Assembly (NCBI GenBank): GCA_013373425.1
Contig: JABXHW010000025.1
Span: forward strand, 1 to 43,960
Source: Flavobacteriia bacterium
GTDB taxonomy: Bacteria > Bacteroidota > Bacteroidia > Flavobacteriales > Schleiferiaceae
Direction of reading: 5' to 3'
DNA length: 43,960 bases
Both the position numbers and the translations under genes were made by a program. A model generated the notes under the pieces. That model did no database searches. It was not told where the DNA came from and saw only the letters and a list, made by a program, of their open reading frames with translations. Shown here piece by piece: positions 1 through 7,912 of this stretch. The number at the start of each line of letters is the position of its first letter. The stretch's first letter is position 1.

Positions 1-21
1 CTAGTATCTAGTATCTAGTAA
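1..21. repeat. Heptad tandem tract at window start
   Basis: The first 21 bases are three copies of a 7-bp word (CTAGTAT), the last one broken by a run of A. It resembles the heptad tract at the opposite end of the window and the others listed below. Seen directly. It may mark a contig edge. Confidence 0.8.
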
Positions 22-91
22 AAAAAACAGTTGTTCGGATTCCCACCCGAGGCAAGGAATCTTGTTATGCACAATTAATCAACCTTGAGCC

Positions 92-147
92 CATAACCCG
101 TTACTCGTTACCCGCCACCCGTCACTCGCTACTCATAACCCACGCCC
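92..147. repeat. Degenerate heptad tandem tract (8 words)
   Basis: Eight consecutive 7-bp words keep perfect register. Examples are CGTTACC and CGTCACT; the consensus is C-R-Y-N-A-C-Y. Position 1 is always C, position 6 always C and position 7 always a pyrimidine. Most differences between words are transitions. The tract lies about 95 bases upstream of the thioredoxin-like gene, with no gene to its left in the window. Confidence 0.85.
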
Positions 148-242
148 CCAAGTCCTACATCCAATTCTGACAGCAACACCGTACAACTCTTTTCGAATCA
201 TCGCGTTATCTTGCTATTGTCAAATCACTTAACGCTATACAC

Positions 243-857
243 ATGAAAAAGCTCGGGTTTCTTTTAGGGGTCATTGCCATTGGAGTTGGACTTACTTCTT
301 TTGAATGGAGGTACAGTTTAGGTCTGGGCGATATGGCTCCCCTCTCAGATCGAGAAATGGAGAACGTCGACGGTGAGATGGTCACTTTGAACAGCGAACT
401 GGACGAAAATGGACTTCTCGTTATCTTCTCATGTAACACCTGCCCATTTGTAATCGGGTGGGAAGATCAGTACCCCGGTCTGCACGAATATGCTCGTGAA
501 AACGGTATTGGGATGGTACTTGTGAACAGCAATGAGCGATTCCGTGACGGTGACGATAGTATGGAAGAAATGCGCGAACACTACGAGTCTGCAGGCTACA
601 CCTGTAAGTATGTAGTGGACGAATCCGCAGCACTTGCCAATGCTTTCGAAGCACAAACCACCCCTCATGTATACTTGTTCAACAGCGATTTGAAACTTGT
701 CTTTGAAGGCTCTATCAATGATAAGTTTGAAAACCGTGATAAAGTGGCAACACAAGAATGGTTGCGCGACGCTATGAGCAAGTTGGCTGCTGGCCAGGAA
801 GATCAAATCGACCCGGCTGATACGCGTCAGATTGGTTGCAGTATTAAACGCAACTAA
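243..857 (+). CDS. Thioredoxin-like (AhpC/TSA-type) redoxin, membrane anchored or secreted
   Basis: This 204-residue protein starts with a hydrophobic segment (about residues 4-20), either a signal peptide or an anchor, so it probably works in the periplasm. A thioredoxin-like fold follows. Residues 61-70 hold the redox motif, with C64 and C67 in the form CNTCPF, a layout common in bacterial thioredoxin-family proteins with an extended peroxiredoxin-like core. The region around residue 140 (TTPHVYLF) supplies the cis-proline expected near the active site, and a third cysteine sits in the tail (QIGCSIK). The ATG at 243 is the only start that keeps the N-terminal hydrophobic segment. The likely role is thiol-disulfide exchange or peroxide handling; the substrate cannot be told. 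It appears monocistronic, with a terminator just downstream. Confidence 0.85.
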   Translation: MKKLGFLLGVIAIGVGLTSFEWRYSLGLGDMAPLSDREMENVDGEMVTLNSELDENGLLVIFSCNTCPFVIGWEDQYPGLHEYARENGIGMVLVNSNERFRDGDDSMEEMREHYESAGYTCKYVVDESAALANAFEAQTTPHVYLFNSDLKLVFEGSINDKFENRDKVATQEWLRDAMSKLAAGQEDQIDPADTRQIGCSIKRN

Positions 858-896
858 AGAGCAACTCCAAGTCTCAGCTCCTCATAGAGCCGAGTG

Positions 897-924
897 CCCC
901 GATGCGAAAGTGTCGGGGTTTTTT
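897..924 (+). terminator. Rho-independent terminator of the thioredoxin-like gene
   Basis: A 6-bp G/C stem (CCCCGA at 897-902 with TCGGGG at 913-918) and a 10-base loop are followed at once by six T. It lies 40 bases after the stop codon and is in the right orientation. Confidence 0.85.
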
Positions 925-932
925 GTTATCCG

Positions 933-972
933 GTGTGCAGGTCCGCAGGAACGCGGGTGCGCAGGCAGGAAA
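933..972 (+). repeat. Octad tandem tract (about 5 words)
   Basis: Four to five 8-bp words keep register, for example GTGTGCAG and GTGCGCAG. The word family (core AGGTNCGC or AGGAACGC) recurs at 1124-1155, 20957-20988 and 22065-22096. The tract starts 9 bases after the terminator T-run. Confidence 0.8.
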
Positions 973-1123
973 GTCTCTGAACTTGATCTTCTGTTTATCA
1001 ACACTTGCATATGAAAGCTGGACCTCCTGTTATAATCTCAGATGGTTGAAATGGGTCTTGCCGTGGGGATAGACTGTTCAAGGAAGAAGGGAGTAATAAT
1101 CGGGAAAGGGTGAGCTCCCATGC

Positions 1124-1155
1124 CATCACCTGCGCACCTGCGTTCACGCGTTCCT
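1124..1155 (-). repeat. Octad tandem tract (4 words), inverted relative to 933-972
   Basis: Four 8-bp words, for example GCGCACCT and GCGTTCCT, are reverse complements of the word family at 933-972. The tract lies 36 bases before the symporter start. Confidence 0.75.
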
Positions 1156-1191
1156 TTCTAAACCCTATATTTACCCAAACCTCATACTGAC

Positions 1192-3138
1192 TTGGAAACA
1201 CTCGATTGGATTCTCTTCGGATTACTCGCCGCTATCATGATCGGAGCGGGACTGTGGACGACGAAGAAAAGTGGAAAAGATCTCAATAGCTATTTCTTAG
1301 GTGGGCAAAATTTGCCTTGGTGGATTGCCGGTATTTCTATGGTGGCCACCACCTTCGCCGCCGATACTCCATTGGCAGTTACAGAACTTATTCATCAAAG
1401 CGGGATCAGTGGAAACTGGCTGTGGTGGAACTTGATGGCTGGCGGTATGCTCACGGTGTTCTTCTTCGCCAATTTGTGGCGCCGATCCGGGGTACTCACA
1501 GAAGTAGAACTCATTCAAATAAGATATGGCGGAACTGCCGCCCGATTGCTGCGGCCATTCAAAGCTGCATACCTCGGCTTGTTCATGAACGTGCTCATTA
1601 TTGGTTGGGTAAACCTTGCAATGATCACCATCCTGAGCGGTTTCTTCGGTATACCTGAATCCACCGCGATTCTCTACACAGGCCTTACCATGCTCGCCGT
1701 TACGGTATATTCCTCCCTTGCAGGATTGTTGGGTGTGGTCATCACCGATAATATCCAATTCGTCATCATGATGGTGGGTAGTGTGGCCCTCGCCTACTTT
1801 GTGATTAGCAGTCCAGATATTGGCGGCATTGAAGCTTTGAAATCCCGACTCCCAGAATCTGCCCTGAGCTTTTTCCCGAATGCGGTCAACGATTCAGGCG
1901 GTGCTGTGAGCATTACTAAAATGATGTTCTTCGCTTATGTGGGGATGCTGTGGTGGGCCAGCTGGTATCCTGGCGCTGAACCGGGCGGTGGTGGTTACAT
2001 TGCACAGCGCATGATGAGTACCAAGAACGAGAAACACGCGGTGTATTCAACTTTATTCTTTCAAATCGCTCACTACTGTATTCGCCCTTGGCCATGGATT
2101 GTAGTGGGTCTCTCTGCCTTGGTCTTGTACAGCCTTCCGCAGCATTTACCGAATCATCTTCAAGCTGAATGGATGGACTTGTCGACGCGCGAAGGCTTTG
2201 TCACCCACATTAAAGATCCGTCCAAAGCACCTGAAGAACTTCAGGAACGGTATGCTTTTGTTCAGGCCGAAGTACAACAGTTCGTGGAGAGAAATCCAGA
2301 GTATGCCGATAACTTCGAATACGAGAAGAATTCACGCTACGGCTACATATACGCGCTTCGTGATTATGTTCCGGCAGGTTGGCTTGGTGTGCTTCTCGTC
2401 GGATTCTTTGCTGCTTACATGAGTACCATTTCTACCCAACTGAACTGGGGAGCCTCATACTTGGTCAATGATTTCTATCTACCCCTACGAGCAAAGAGGA
2501 AATCGACAGACACCCTTGATGTAGAGAACGAAAAATCCGATGACGATCAAAAGTCACTCGTAATGGTATCGAGAATTACTGTGGTTCTTTTGGCCATTAT
2601 TGGTTTCGTCGTGAGCATGTTTATTGAGAGCATTTCTGGGGTCTGGGAGTTCATTTTCGAATGTGGCGCCGGACTCGGTTTACTTTTAATCCTGCGTTGG
2701 TTCTGGTGGAGAATCAACGGTTGGAGCGAAATTGCCGCGACCATTGCGCCATTCTTTGGTTACGCTTTTGCCAAATTTGGATTGGGACTTGAGTTTCCCG
2801 ATTCCTTCTTTGTCACAGTAGCATTTACAGTGGCCGCATGGGTAATCGTGATGCTTCTCACTCCTCCTGAACCGGATGAAGTCCTATCAAGTTTCTACAA
2901 TCGCATCAAACCGACAGGTAGCTGGGGGAAATATAAAACCGAAGAAGGTCCTAAGTATCAAATTCTTAGATTGGCTATCTGCTGGATATCCGCAGTAACT
3001 ATGACCTACTGCTTACTGTTCGCAATGGGCAAAATCATCTTTATGGAATGGGATTGGGCTGGCATCTACGGAGGTATTGCCTTGGTCAGCGGAATCGTCT
3101 TGAGTTCACAATTGAAAAAGACCCGTATCCTAAATTAA
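1192..3138 (+). CDS. Sodium:solute symporter (SSS/SLC5 family)
   Basis: This 648-residue integral membrane protein has about 13-14 hydrophobic helices, in line with sodium:solute symporters (SLC5-like, LeuT fold). Family hallmarks are visible: the early segment SYFLGGQNLPWWIAGISM (about residues 33-50), the G/T-rich helix 2 region (ATTFAADTPLAVTELI) and the conserved stretch near residue 260 (WYPGAEPGGGGYIAQRM). A soluble insertion of about 70 charged residues (roughly 325-390) interrupts the membrane part. It should couple inward sodium flow to uptake of a small organic solute; the substrate cannot be told. The start is TTG at 1192: no ATG precedes it in frame, and the first internal ATG (codon 16) would remove half of helix 1. 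It appears to be transcribed alone. Confidence 0.9.
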   Translation: METLDWILFGLLAAIMIGAGLWTTKKSGKDLNSYFLGGQNLPWWIAGISMVATTFAADTPLAVTELIHQSGISGNWLWWNLMAGGMLTVFFFANLWRRSGVLTEVELIQIRYGGTAARLLRPFKAAYLGLFMNVLIIGWVNLAMITILSGFFGIPESTAILYTGLTMLAVTVYSSLAGLLGVVITDNIQFVIMMVGSVALAYFVISSPDIGGIEALKSRLPESALSFFPNAVNDSGGAVSITKMMFFAYVGMLWWASWYPGAEPGGGGYIAQRMMSTKNEKHAVYSTLFFQIAHYCIRPWPWIVVGLSALVLYSLPQHLPNHLQAEWMDLSTREGFVTHIKDPSKAPEELQERYAFVQAEVQQFVERNPEYADNFEYEKNSRYGYIYALRDYVPAGWLGVLLVGFFAAYMSTISTQLNWGASYLVNDFYLPLRAKRKSTDTLDVENEKSDDDQKSLVMVSRITVVLLAIIGFVVSMFIESISGVWEFIFECGAGLGLLLILRWFWWRINGWSEIAATIAPFFGYAFAKFGLGLEFPDSFFVTVAFTVAAWVIVMLLTPPEPDEVLSSFYNRIKPTGSWGKYKTEEGPKYQILRLAICWISAVTMTYCLLFAMGKIIFMEWDWAGIYGGIALVSGIVLSSQLKKTRILN

Positions 3139-3227
3139 TCCAAACGTTCTCTTCTTTAACCTTTCAACAACAACGGGCGTACCTATCTTTTATTAAATTC
3201 GCCCAATCTGATTGAATATAGGCAGAC

Positions 3228-6200
3228 ATGCAAACATCGAATTACACCAAAATCAACAATTACCTGGGATGGATTATTTGGGCCATCGCTACATTTACCT
3301 ACGTAGCCACTGTGGCACCAACAACCAGCTTCTGGGATTGTGGTGAATACATCGCTACTTCGGTTAAACTTCAAGTAGGTCACCCTCCTGGAGCACCTCT
3401 GTTCCAGCTCGTTGGAAACGTATTCTCGCAATTCGCAGGCGACGTTACCCAACAGGCCTACGCGGTGAACCTTTTGTCTGCCCTATCTAGCTCATTCTCC
3501 ATCCTCTTCCTTTTCTGGACCATCACTCACTTGGCTAAGAAGCTTATTCTTCGCGGCGGTGGTGAGTTGAACACAGAAAAGATCATCGCAATCTTCGGAT
3601 CAGGTGTTGTTGGAGCCCTTGCATTTACTTGGAGTGATTCGTTCTGGTACTCGGCCGTTGAAGGTGAAGTATATGCCATGTCGTCCTTCTTCACTGCAGT
3701 TGCTTTCTGGGCAGTTACCAAATGGGAGCGCGCCTACGATACAGACGCCTATGCCAATCGTTGGTTGGTGTTGATTGCCTATCTCATCGGACTTTCAGTA
3801 GGGGTTCACATCCTTGTGTTCCTCGCTATCCCACCTATCTTCATGGTGGTTTATTATAAGATGAAGCCGGATGCCACCCTACGCGATAGCGTAATTGGAA
3901 CGGTATTGAGTGTCTTCGTTCTTGGAGCGGTATTCAAGCTCATCATTCCACTTCTACTCACCATGTTCGGCAAGTTGGAAATCCTATTTGTCAACAATTT
4001 ACACCTGATGAAAAACTCAGGTACCGTATTCAGCATCTTCCTAATTGCAGGTGCCGCCTACTTCGGAATGCAGCAAGCAAAGAAGCGGAAGAACCCATTT
4101 ATTAGTCAAGGTATCCATGCCATTCTATTCATATTGATTGGTTATTCGAGCTTCGTTATGCTCGGTGTTCGTTCTAACGCTGGAACTCCTATTGACGAGA
4201 ATAATCCAGAGGATGCATTGAGCATGCTCGACTACTACAACCGTGTTCAATACGGTGATTGGCCGGTGATGTATGGTAAGACTTACAACGCACAACAAGA
4301 TCCAAGCACCCCATACCGTAGCGGCGATCCTACCTATATCTACAGCGAAGAGGAAGGGAAATATATCGTTGCAGACGCGAAAGAATACACGATTCCAAAC
4401 TACGATTCTCAGTATGAGGTGTTCTTCCCTAGAATTTGGAGTGATCAGAAAAATCACGTGATCAACTATAAGCAACTCACGGATGTAGACATCACTTTGG
4501 ACGATCGCGGAAACCTTGTAGAAGGTGAAACACCAACATTCGCAGACAATTTCCAATTCTTCCTGAACTACCAAGTAGGTCACATGTATTGGAGATACTT
4601 CCTGTGGAATTTCGTGGGTCGTCAGAATGATATCCAACACCGCTATGAAGCGATGAACGGGAACTATATCACAGGCATTTCTGGATTGGATGATAGCCGT
4701 CTTGGAGATCAAGAGCTCATGCCTGATTTCATGAAGGACAATCCGGCACGCAATGTTTACTTCGCCATTCCATTTATCCTCGGTCTCTTGGGCCTTGCTT
4801 ATCAAGCTTACAAAGACGGAAAAGATGCATGGGTCATCGGAATGTTCTTCTTATTCACAGGTCTAGCTATTGTGGTCTACACGAACCACAAACCGTTTGA
4901 GCCTCGTGAACGTGATTACGCATTCGTGGGTTCGTTCTATGTCTTCGCCATCTGGATTGGCTTATCGGTTATTGCCGCATACGACCTAATCCGAGAGCGA
5001 TTGAAGGTACCTCAGCTCGCGAGCATCGTAACCATTGCCTTCATCATTATCGCACCAATTAACATGGTAGCTCAGAACTGGGATGACCACGACCGTTCAG
5101 AGCGTTACATGGCTCGCGACACAGCAAAAGCATATCTCGATTCTTGTGAACCGAACTCTATTCTCTTTACGAATGGAGATAACGACACCTTCCCACTCTG
5201 GTACATGCAGGAAGTAGAAGGATACCGTACAGACGTGCGTATTGTGAACCTTTCACTTCTGAATACCGACTGGTACATTGAGCAGTTGAAGCGATCTGCT
5301 CACCGCGATGGTAACAATATCGAATTCAATTTCGAAGAGTCACAGTACCGTCAAGGAACACGTGATGTGGTTTATTACAACCCTGTTGCTTTCCAAATGA
5401 ACTTCGGTCGCCCTGCTCCAGATGGAAGATGGACCGTTGATCAACTAATGGAGTGGGTGAAGCAAGATGGAAACAAATTCACCTTCAAGCCATCACGCGG
5501 TGGTAGAGAGATTGCAAAAGCTCCGACCTTGAACTACTACCCTGTCAACAAGTTCATCCTTGATATCGACAAGCAGGCTGTTCTAGACGCAGGTGTTGTT
5601 GCTCAGGAAGACTCTGCAAAGATTGTTGAGCGCATTGAGTGGAACTACGGGGGAACACTTCTCGCAAAACGCGATTTGATGGTGATGGATTTGATTAACC
5701 AGAACAATTGGGATCGTCCTATTTACTTCTCTGTAACTGTAGGAAGTTCGCCTAGCGCATTCTTCAATCTCCACAAATACCTTCGCCTTGAAGGTCTAGC
5801 GTACCGTTTCGTTCCTATCGAAACTGAGCATGCCGGTGGTGTAGATTACGGCTATGTGGATACCGATTTGATGTATCAACACGCAATGAGCTGGGAGTTC
5901 GAAGGAATCAATGATCCAGGAGTATACTACGATGAAACTTGCCGTCGTCCGGTTTACAACCTACGTAACACTTACGGTCGTCTTGCAATGGCCCTTATCA
6001 ACGAAGGCGAGCAAGAAAAGGCAAGAGAAGTACTTGACCGTGCTACCGAGTTGATGCCATTCAGCAAATTCGAATTCAACGAATTCTCGCTAAAAATCCT
6101 TCAAGGATACTACGGCATTGGCGACTACGACAAGGGGGATGAGCTTGTAACTGCATTTGCGGATCAGCTCGACGACGAATTGAACTATTACATGGACTTG

Positions 6201-6359
6201 TCTACTGATCAAGACAAGAATCAATACTTGGGCTACGCTATGCGTCAGTACCAGCAAATTTACCAGATGTCTGACCGCGCACATCGCAACCGTGGAGAGG
6301 GTTCTGTTTCTCCAGTGAGTCAGCGATTCATGCAATGGATGCAGATGTTCCAAGGGTAA
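3228..6359 (+). CDS. DUF2723 family membrane protein (putative GT-C glycosyltransferase)
   Basis: This 1043-residue protein belongs to the DUF2723 family typical of Bacteroidota. The N-terminal 580 residues hold about a dozen membrane helices; the rest is soluble. The diagnostic first-loop motif is present (FWDCGEYIATSVKLQVGHP near residue 35), with acidic residues placed as in GT-C glycosyltransferases that use lipid-linked sugar donors. After the helices comes a conserved soluble region (ILFTNGDNDTFPLWYMQEVE near residue 645). The C-terminus (about 905-1020) looks like TPR helices. Members of this family have been proposed to act in protein glycosylation across the inner membrane, so this role is an inference. 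Length is normal for the family. The gene has its own strong terminator. Confidence 0.9.
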   Translation: MQTSNYTKINNYLGWIIWAIATFTYVATVAPTTSFWDCGEYIATSVKLQVGHPPGAPLFQLVGNVFSQFAGDVTQQAYAVNLLSALSSSFSILFLFWTITHLAKKLILRGGGELNTEKIIAIFGSGVVGALAFTWSDSFWYSAVEGEVYAMSSFFTAVAFWAVTKWERAYDTDAYANRWLVLIAYLIGLSVGVHILVFLAIPPIFMVVYYKMKPDATLRDSVIGTVLSVFVLGAVFKLIIPLLLTMFGKLEILFVNNLHLMKNSGTVFSIFLIAGAAYFGMQQAKKRKNPFISQGIHAILFILIGYSSFVMLGVRSNAGTPIDENNPEDALSMLDYYNRVQYGDWPVMYGKTYNAQQDPSTPYRSGDPTYIYSEEEGKYIVADAKEYTIPNYDSQYEVFFPRIWSDQKNHVINYKQLTDVDITLDDRGNLVEGETPTFADNFQFFLNYQVGHMYWRYFLWNFVGRQNDIQHRYEAMNGNYITGISGLDDSRLGDQELMPDFMKDNPARNVYFAIPFILGLLGLAYQAYKDGKDAWVIGMFFLFTGLAIVVYTNHKPFEPRERDYAFVGSFYVFAIWIGLSVIAAYDLIRERLKVPQLASIVTIAFIIIAPINMVAQNWDDHDRSERYMARDTAKAYLDSCEPNSILFTNGDNDTFPLWYMQEVEGYRTDVRIVNLSLLNTDWYIEQLKRSAHRDGNNIEFNFEESQYRQGTRDVVYYNPVAFQMNFGRPAPDGRWTVDQLMEWVKQDGNKFTFKPSRGGREIAKAPTLNYYPVNKFILDIDKQAVLDAGVVAQEDSAKIVERIEWNYGGTLLAKRDLMVMDLINQNNWDRPIYFSVTVGSSPSAFFNLHKYLRLEGLAYRFVPIETEHAGGVDYGYVDTDLMYQHAMSWEFEGINDPGVYYDETCRRPVYNLRNTYGRLAMALINEGEQEKAREVLDRATELMPFSKFEFNEFSLKILQGYYGIGDYDKGDELVTAFADQLDDELNYYMDLSTDQDKNQYLGYAMRQYQQIYQMSDRAHRNRGEGSVSPVSQRFMQWMQMFQG

Positions 6360-6381
6360 ACTTTAACACAGATAATAAGAG

Positions 6382-6407
6382 AAGGGGGGCATTGCTCCCC
6401 TTTTTTT
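6382..6407 (+). terminator. Strong rho-independent terminator of the DUF2723 gene
   Basis: A 9-bp stem (6382-6390 pairing with 6394-6402, one G-T wobble) with a 3-base loop (ATT) runs into seven T ending at 6407. It begins 22 bases after the stop codon. Confidence 0.9.
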
Positions 6408-6445
6408 GTGAACCAAATTATTGGTTTAGAGGTTATTACTTTAAG

Positions 6446-6961
6446 ATGAAAAGAATCACCTCCCATACCATCGTAGAACTGAGCTATGAACTCCGAGACG
6501 GAGATGCTTCGGGAACACTTCTGGAGCGAATGGATGCGAAGTATCCACTCAAGTTCTATTTCGGTTCTGGAAAGCTCCTTCCTGCTTTAGAAGATAAGTT
6601 GGATGGTTTGCGCGAAGGTGAAACGTTCTCACTAACCGTTCCTCCTGAGGGAGCGTATGGTCTACTCGACCCGTCTCTCATCGTAGAAATGACGCTTGAT
6701 TCATTCGATAATCATCCATGGATTAACCGAGAGAATTTATCAATCGGAGATCGCATTTCAATCGATCAACCGGACGGTAGTGGCCCGAAATATGGACTGA
6801 TTACCGAAGTTCTCCCCGAATCCATCTTGGTCGATTTCAACCACGCCATGGCGGGGAAAACGCTTCACTTCAAGGGAACGGTCTTGCATATACGACCACC
6901 TAGTCAGGAAGAACGAGCTCGTAAGCACTACATCGAGTCTTCTGGGGCTCATTTTGACTAA
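6446..6961 (+). CDS. FKBP-type peptidyl-prolyl isomerase, SlyD-like
   Basis: This 171-residue cytoplasmic protein matches the SlyD-like FKBP family. The N-terminal half carries the FKBP beta-sheet (VELSYELRDGDASGTLLE) and a core written as FYFGSGKLLPALEDKLDGL (about residues 37-55). The C-terminal half has the SlyD signature VDFNHAMAGKTLHF near residue 130. It should catalyse cis-trans isomerisation before proline and may act as a chaperone. The metal-binding histidine-rich tail of enterobacterial SlyD is missing, as in most Bacteroidota members. The ATG at 6446 is chosen because the longer frame (from 6335) would start inside the DUF2723 gene and translate the terminator hairpin. Its stop lies 10 bases before the preferred start of the DUF72 gene, so the two probably share a transcript. 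Confidence 0.88.
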   Translation: MKRITSHTIVELSYELRDGDASGTLLERMDAKYPLKFYFGSGKLLPALEDKLDGLREGETFSLTVPPEGAYGLLDPSLIVEMTLDSFDNHPWINRENLSIGDRISIDQPDGSGPKYGLITEVLPESILVDFNHAMAGKTLHFKGTVLHIRPPSQEERARKHYIESSGAHFD

Positions 6962-6971
6962 CTTCGTCGGT

Positions 6972-7859
6972 ATGAAGTTTGGCAAAGTTGAACCTGCCCA
7001 TGAGCATTTGTTACCGCTCCCACCCGATCATCCCATTCTGTCTCAGTTACCTTCTTCAAGCAACAGCCTTTCAGTATTTCTAGGAGGTACACAGTGGGGA
7101 ATCAAGCCATGGGTCGGTCAGTGGTATCCACCTGGAACCAATGCCAAAGGATATCTAACAGCGTACGCACAACAATTCTCTACGATTGAGTTAAACGCCA
7201 CGCATTATCGAATCTTTGACCCCAGTCAGTTTGAGGAATGGAAAAATCAGGTGCCAAATGGGTTTAAGTTCCTTCCAAAGATTCCTCAGAGCATTTCGCA
7301 TTATCGCCGGCTTCGCAATACTGAGGAGCAAGTAGATGCCTTTGTTGAAGGCGTACGGCGCCTTGATGCATCGCTGGGCACATGTTTCCTACAAATGCCT
7401 GAGAACTTCAAATCGGACAAATATGCCGACTTGGAAGAATGGCTTCACCAATGGCCTGATGATATTGATTTGGCCATAGAGGTCAGACACCCTTCATGGT
7501 TCGAAGATGAAGAGCTCTTATCAGATTTAACCGCACTTCTCCACAGTCAGAATAAAGGATTTGTACTTACCGACGCACCGGGTAGACCAGACGTGTTACA
7601 CATGGCCCTCTGTGGTCCAAAATTGATGTTGCGGTATGCAGGATGGGACGACCACCCGCTGGAGGAAGTCCGACTCAATCAATGGGCTGATCGGATTGAA
7701 GCTTGGGCTGCATCCGGACTGAACGAACTCTATTTCTGCATTCATCAACCGGAGAGCATTCAAACTCCAGAGACTGCGATTCAGTTGGCTGAAAAGCTGG
7801 AAAAGAAAAAGGGGCACCTAGAAATCTCTGGTACCCCTTCTAAACTTTCACTTTTCTAA
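6972..7859 (+). CDS. DUF72 (YecE-like) family protein
   Basis: The 295-residue product belongs to the DUF72 family, TIM-barrel-like proteins of unsettled function. Recognisable stretches are FLGGTQWGIKPWVGQWYPPG near residue 35, the FSTIELNATHYRI strand near residue 65, the LPKIPQSISHYRR region and FLQMPENFK near residue 140. The ATG at 6972 gives a clean start 10 bases after the SlyD-like stop; a TTG at 6954 would overlap that gene by 8 bases. In-frame fit, spacing and lack of an own promoter suggest co-transcription with the isomerase. The 3' end of the gene doubles, on the other strand, as the terminator of secA. No substrate or partner can be inferred. Confidence 0.88.
   Translation: MKFGKVEPAHEHLLPLPPDHPILSQLPSSSNSLSVFLGGTQWGIKPWVGQWYPPGTNAKGYLTAYAQQFSTIELNATHYRIFDPSQFEEWKNQVPNGFKFLPKIPQSISHYRRLRNTEEQVDAFVEGVRRLDASLGTCFLQMPENFKSDKYADLEEWLHQWPDDIDLAIEVRHPSWFEDEELLSDLTALLHSQNKGFVLTDAPGRPDVLHMALCGPKLMLRYAGWDDHPLEEVRLNQWADRIEAWAASGLNELYFCIHQPESIQTPETAIQLAEKLEKKKGHLEISGTPSKLSLF
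7801..7839 (-). terminator. secA terminator embedded in the 3' end of the DUF72 gene
   Basis: Read on the minus strand, 7839-7830 pairs with 7818-7809 in a 10-bp stem with one T-G wobble and an 11-base loop, followed by a T-rich run broken by one C. On the plus strand the wobble becomes an A-C mismatch and no T-run follows, so it works only for secA. It lies about 75 bases after the secA stop, inside the last codons of the opposite gene. Confidence 0.7.
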
Positions 7860-7912
7860 TTCGTGTAGGAAAGTCCTGTGAAAATGCGTGAAGCCTTCTG
7901 GATTTCAGTTGA

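Larger units (their letters stand above)
858..1191. other. Intergenic region with terminator and two opposed octad tracts
   Basis: This gene-free stretch of 334 bases holds the terminator at 897-924, an octad tract at 933-972 and a second tract at 1124-1155 whose words are reverse complements of the same word family. The 150 bases between the tracts show no recognisable feature. The short open frame starting at 832 reads through the terminator and repeats and is not credible as a gene. Confidence 0.7.

Noticed and set aside
832-1014. 60-residue open frame after the thioredoxin-like gene
   Set aside because: It overlaps the preceding stop, translates the terminator hairpin and octads, and has no protein-like features.
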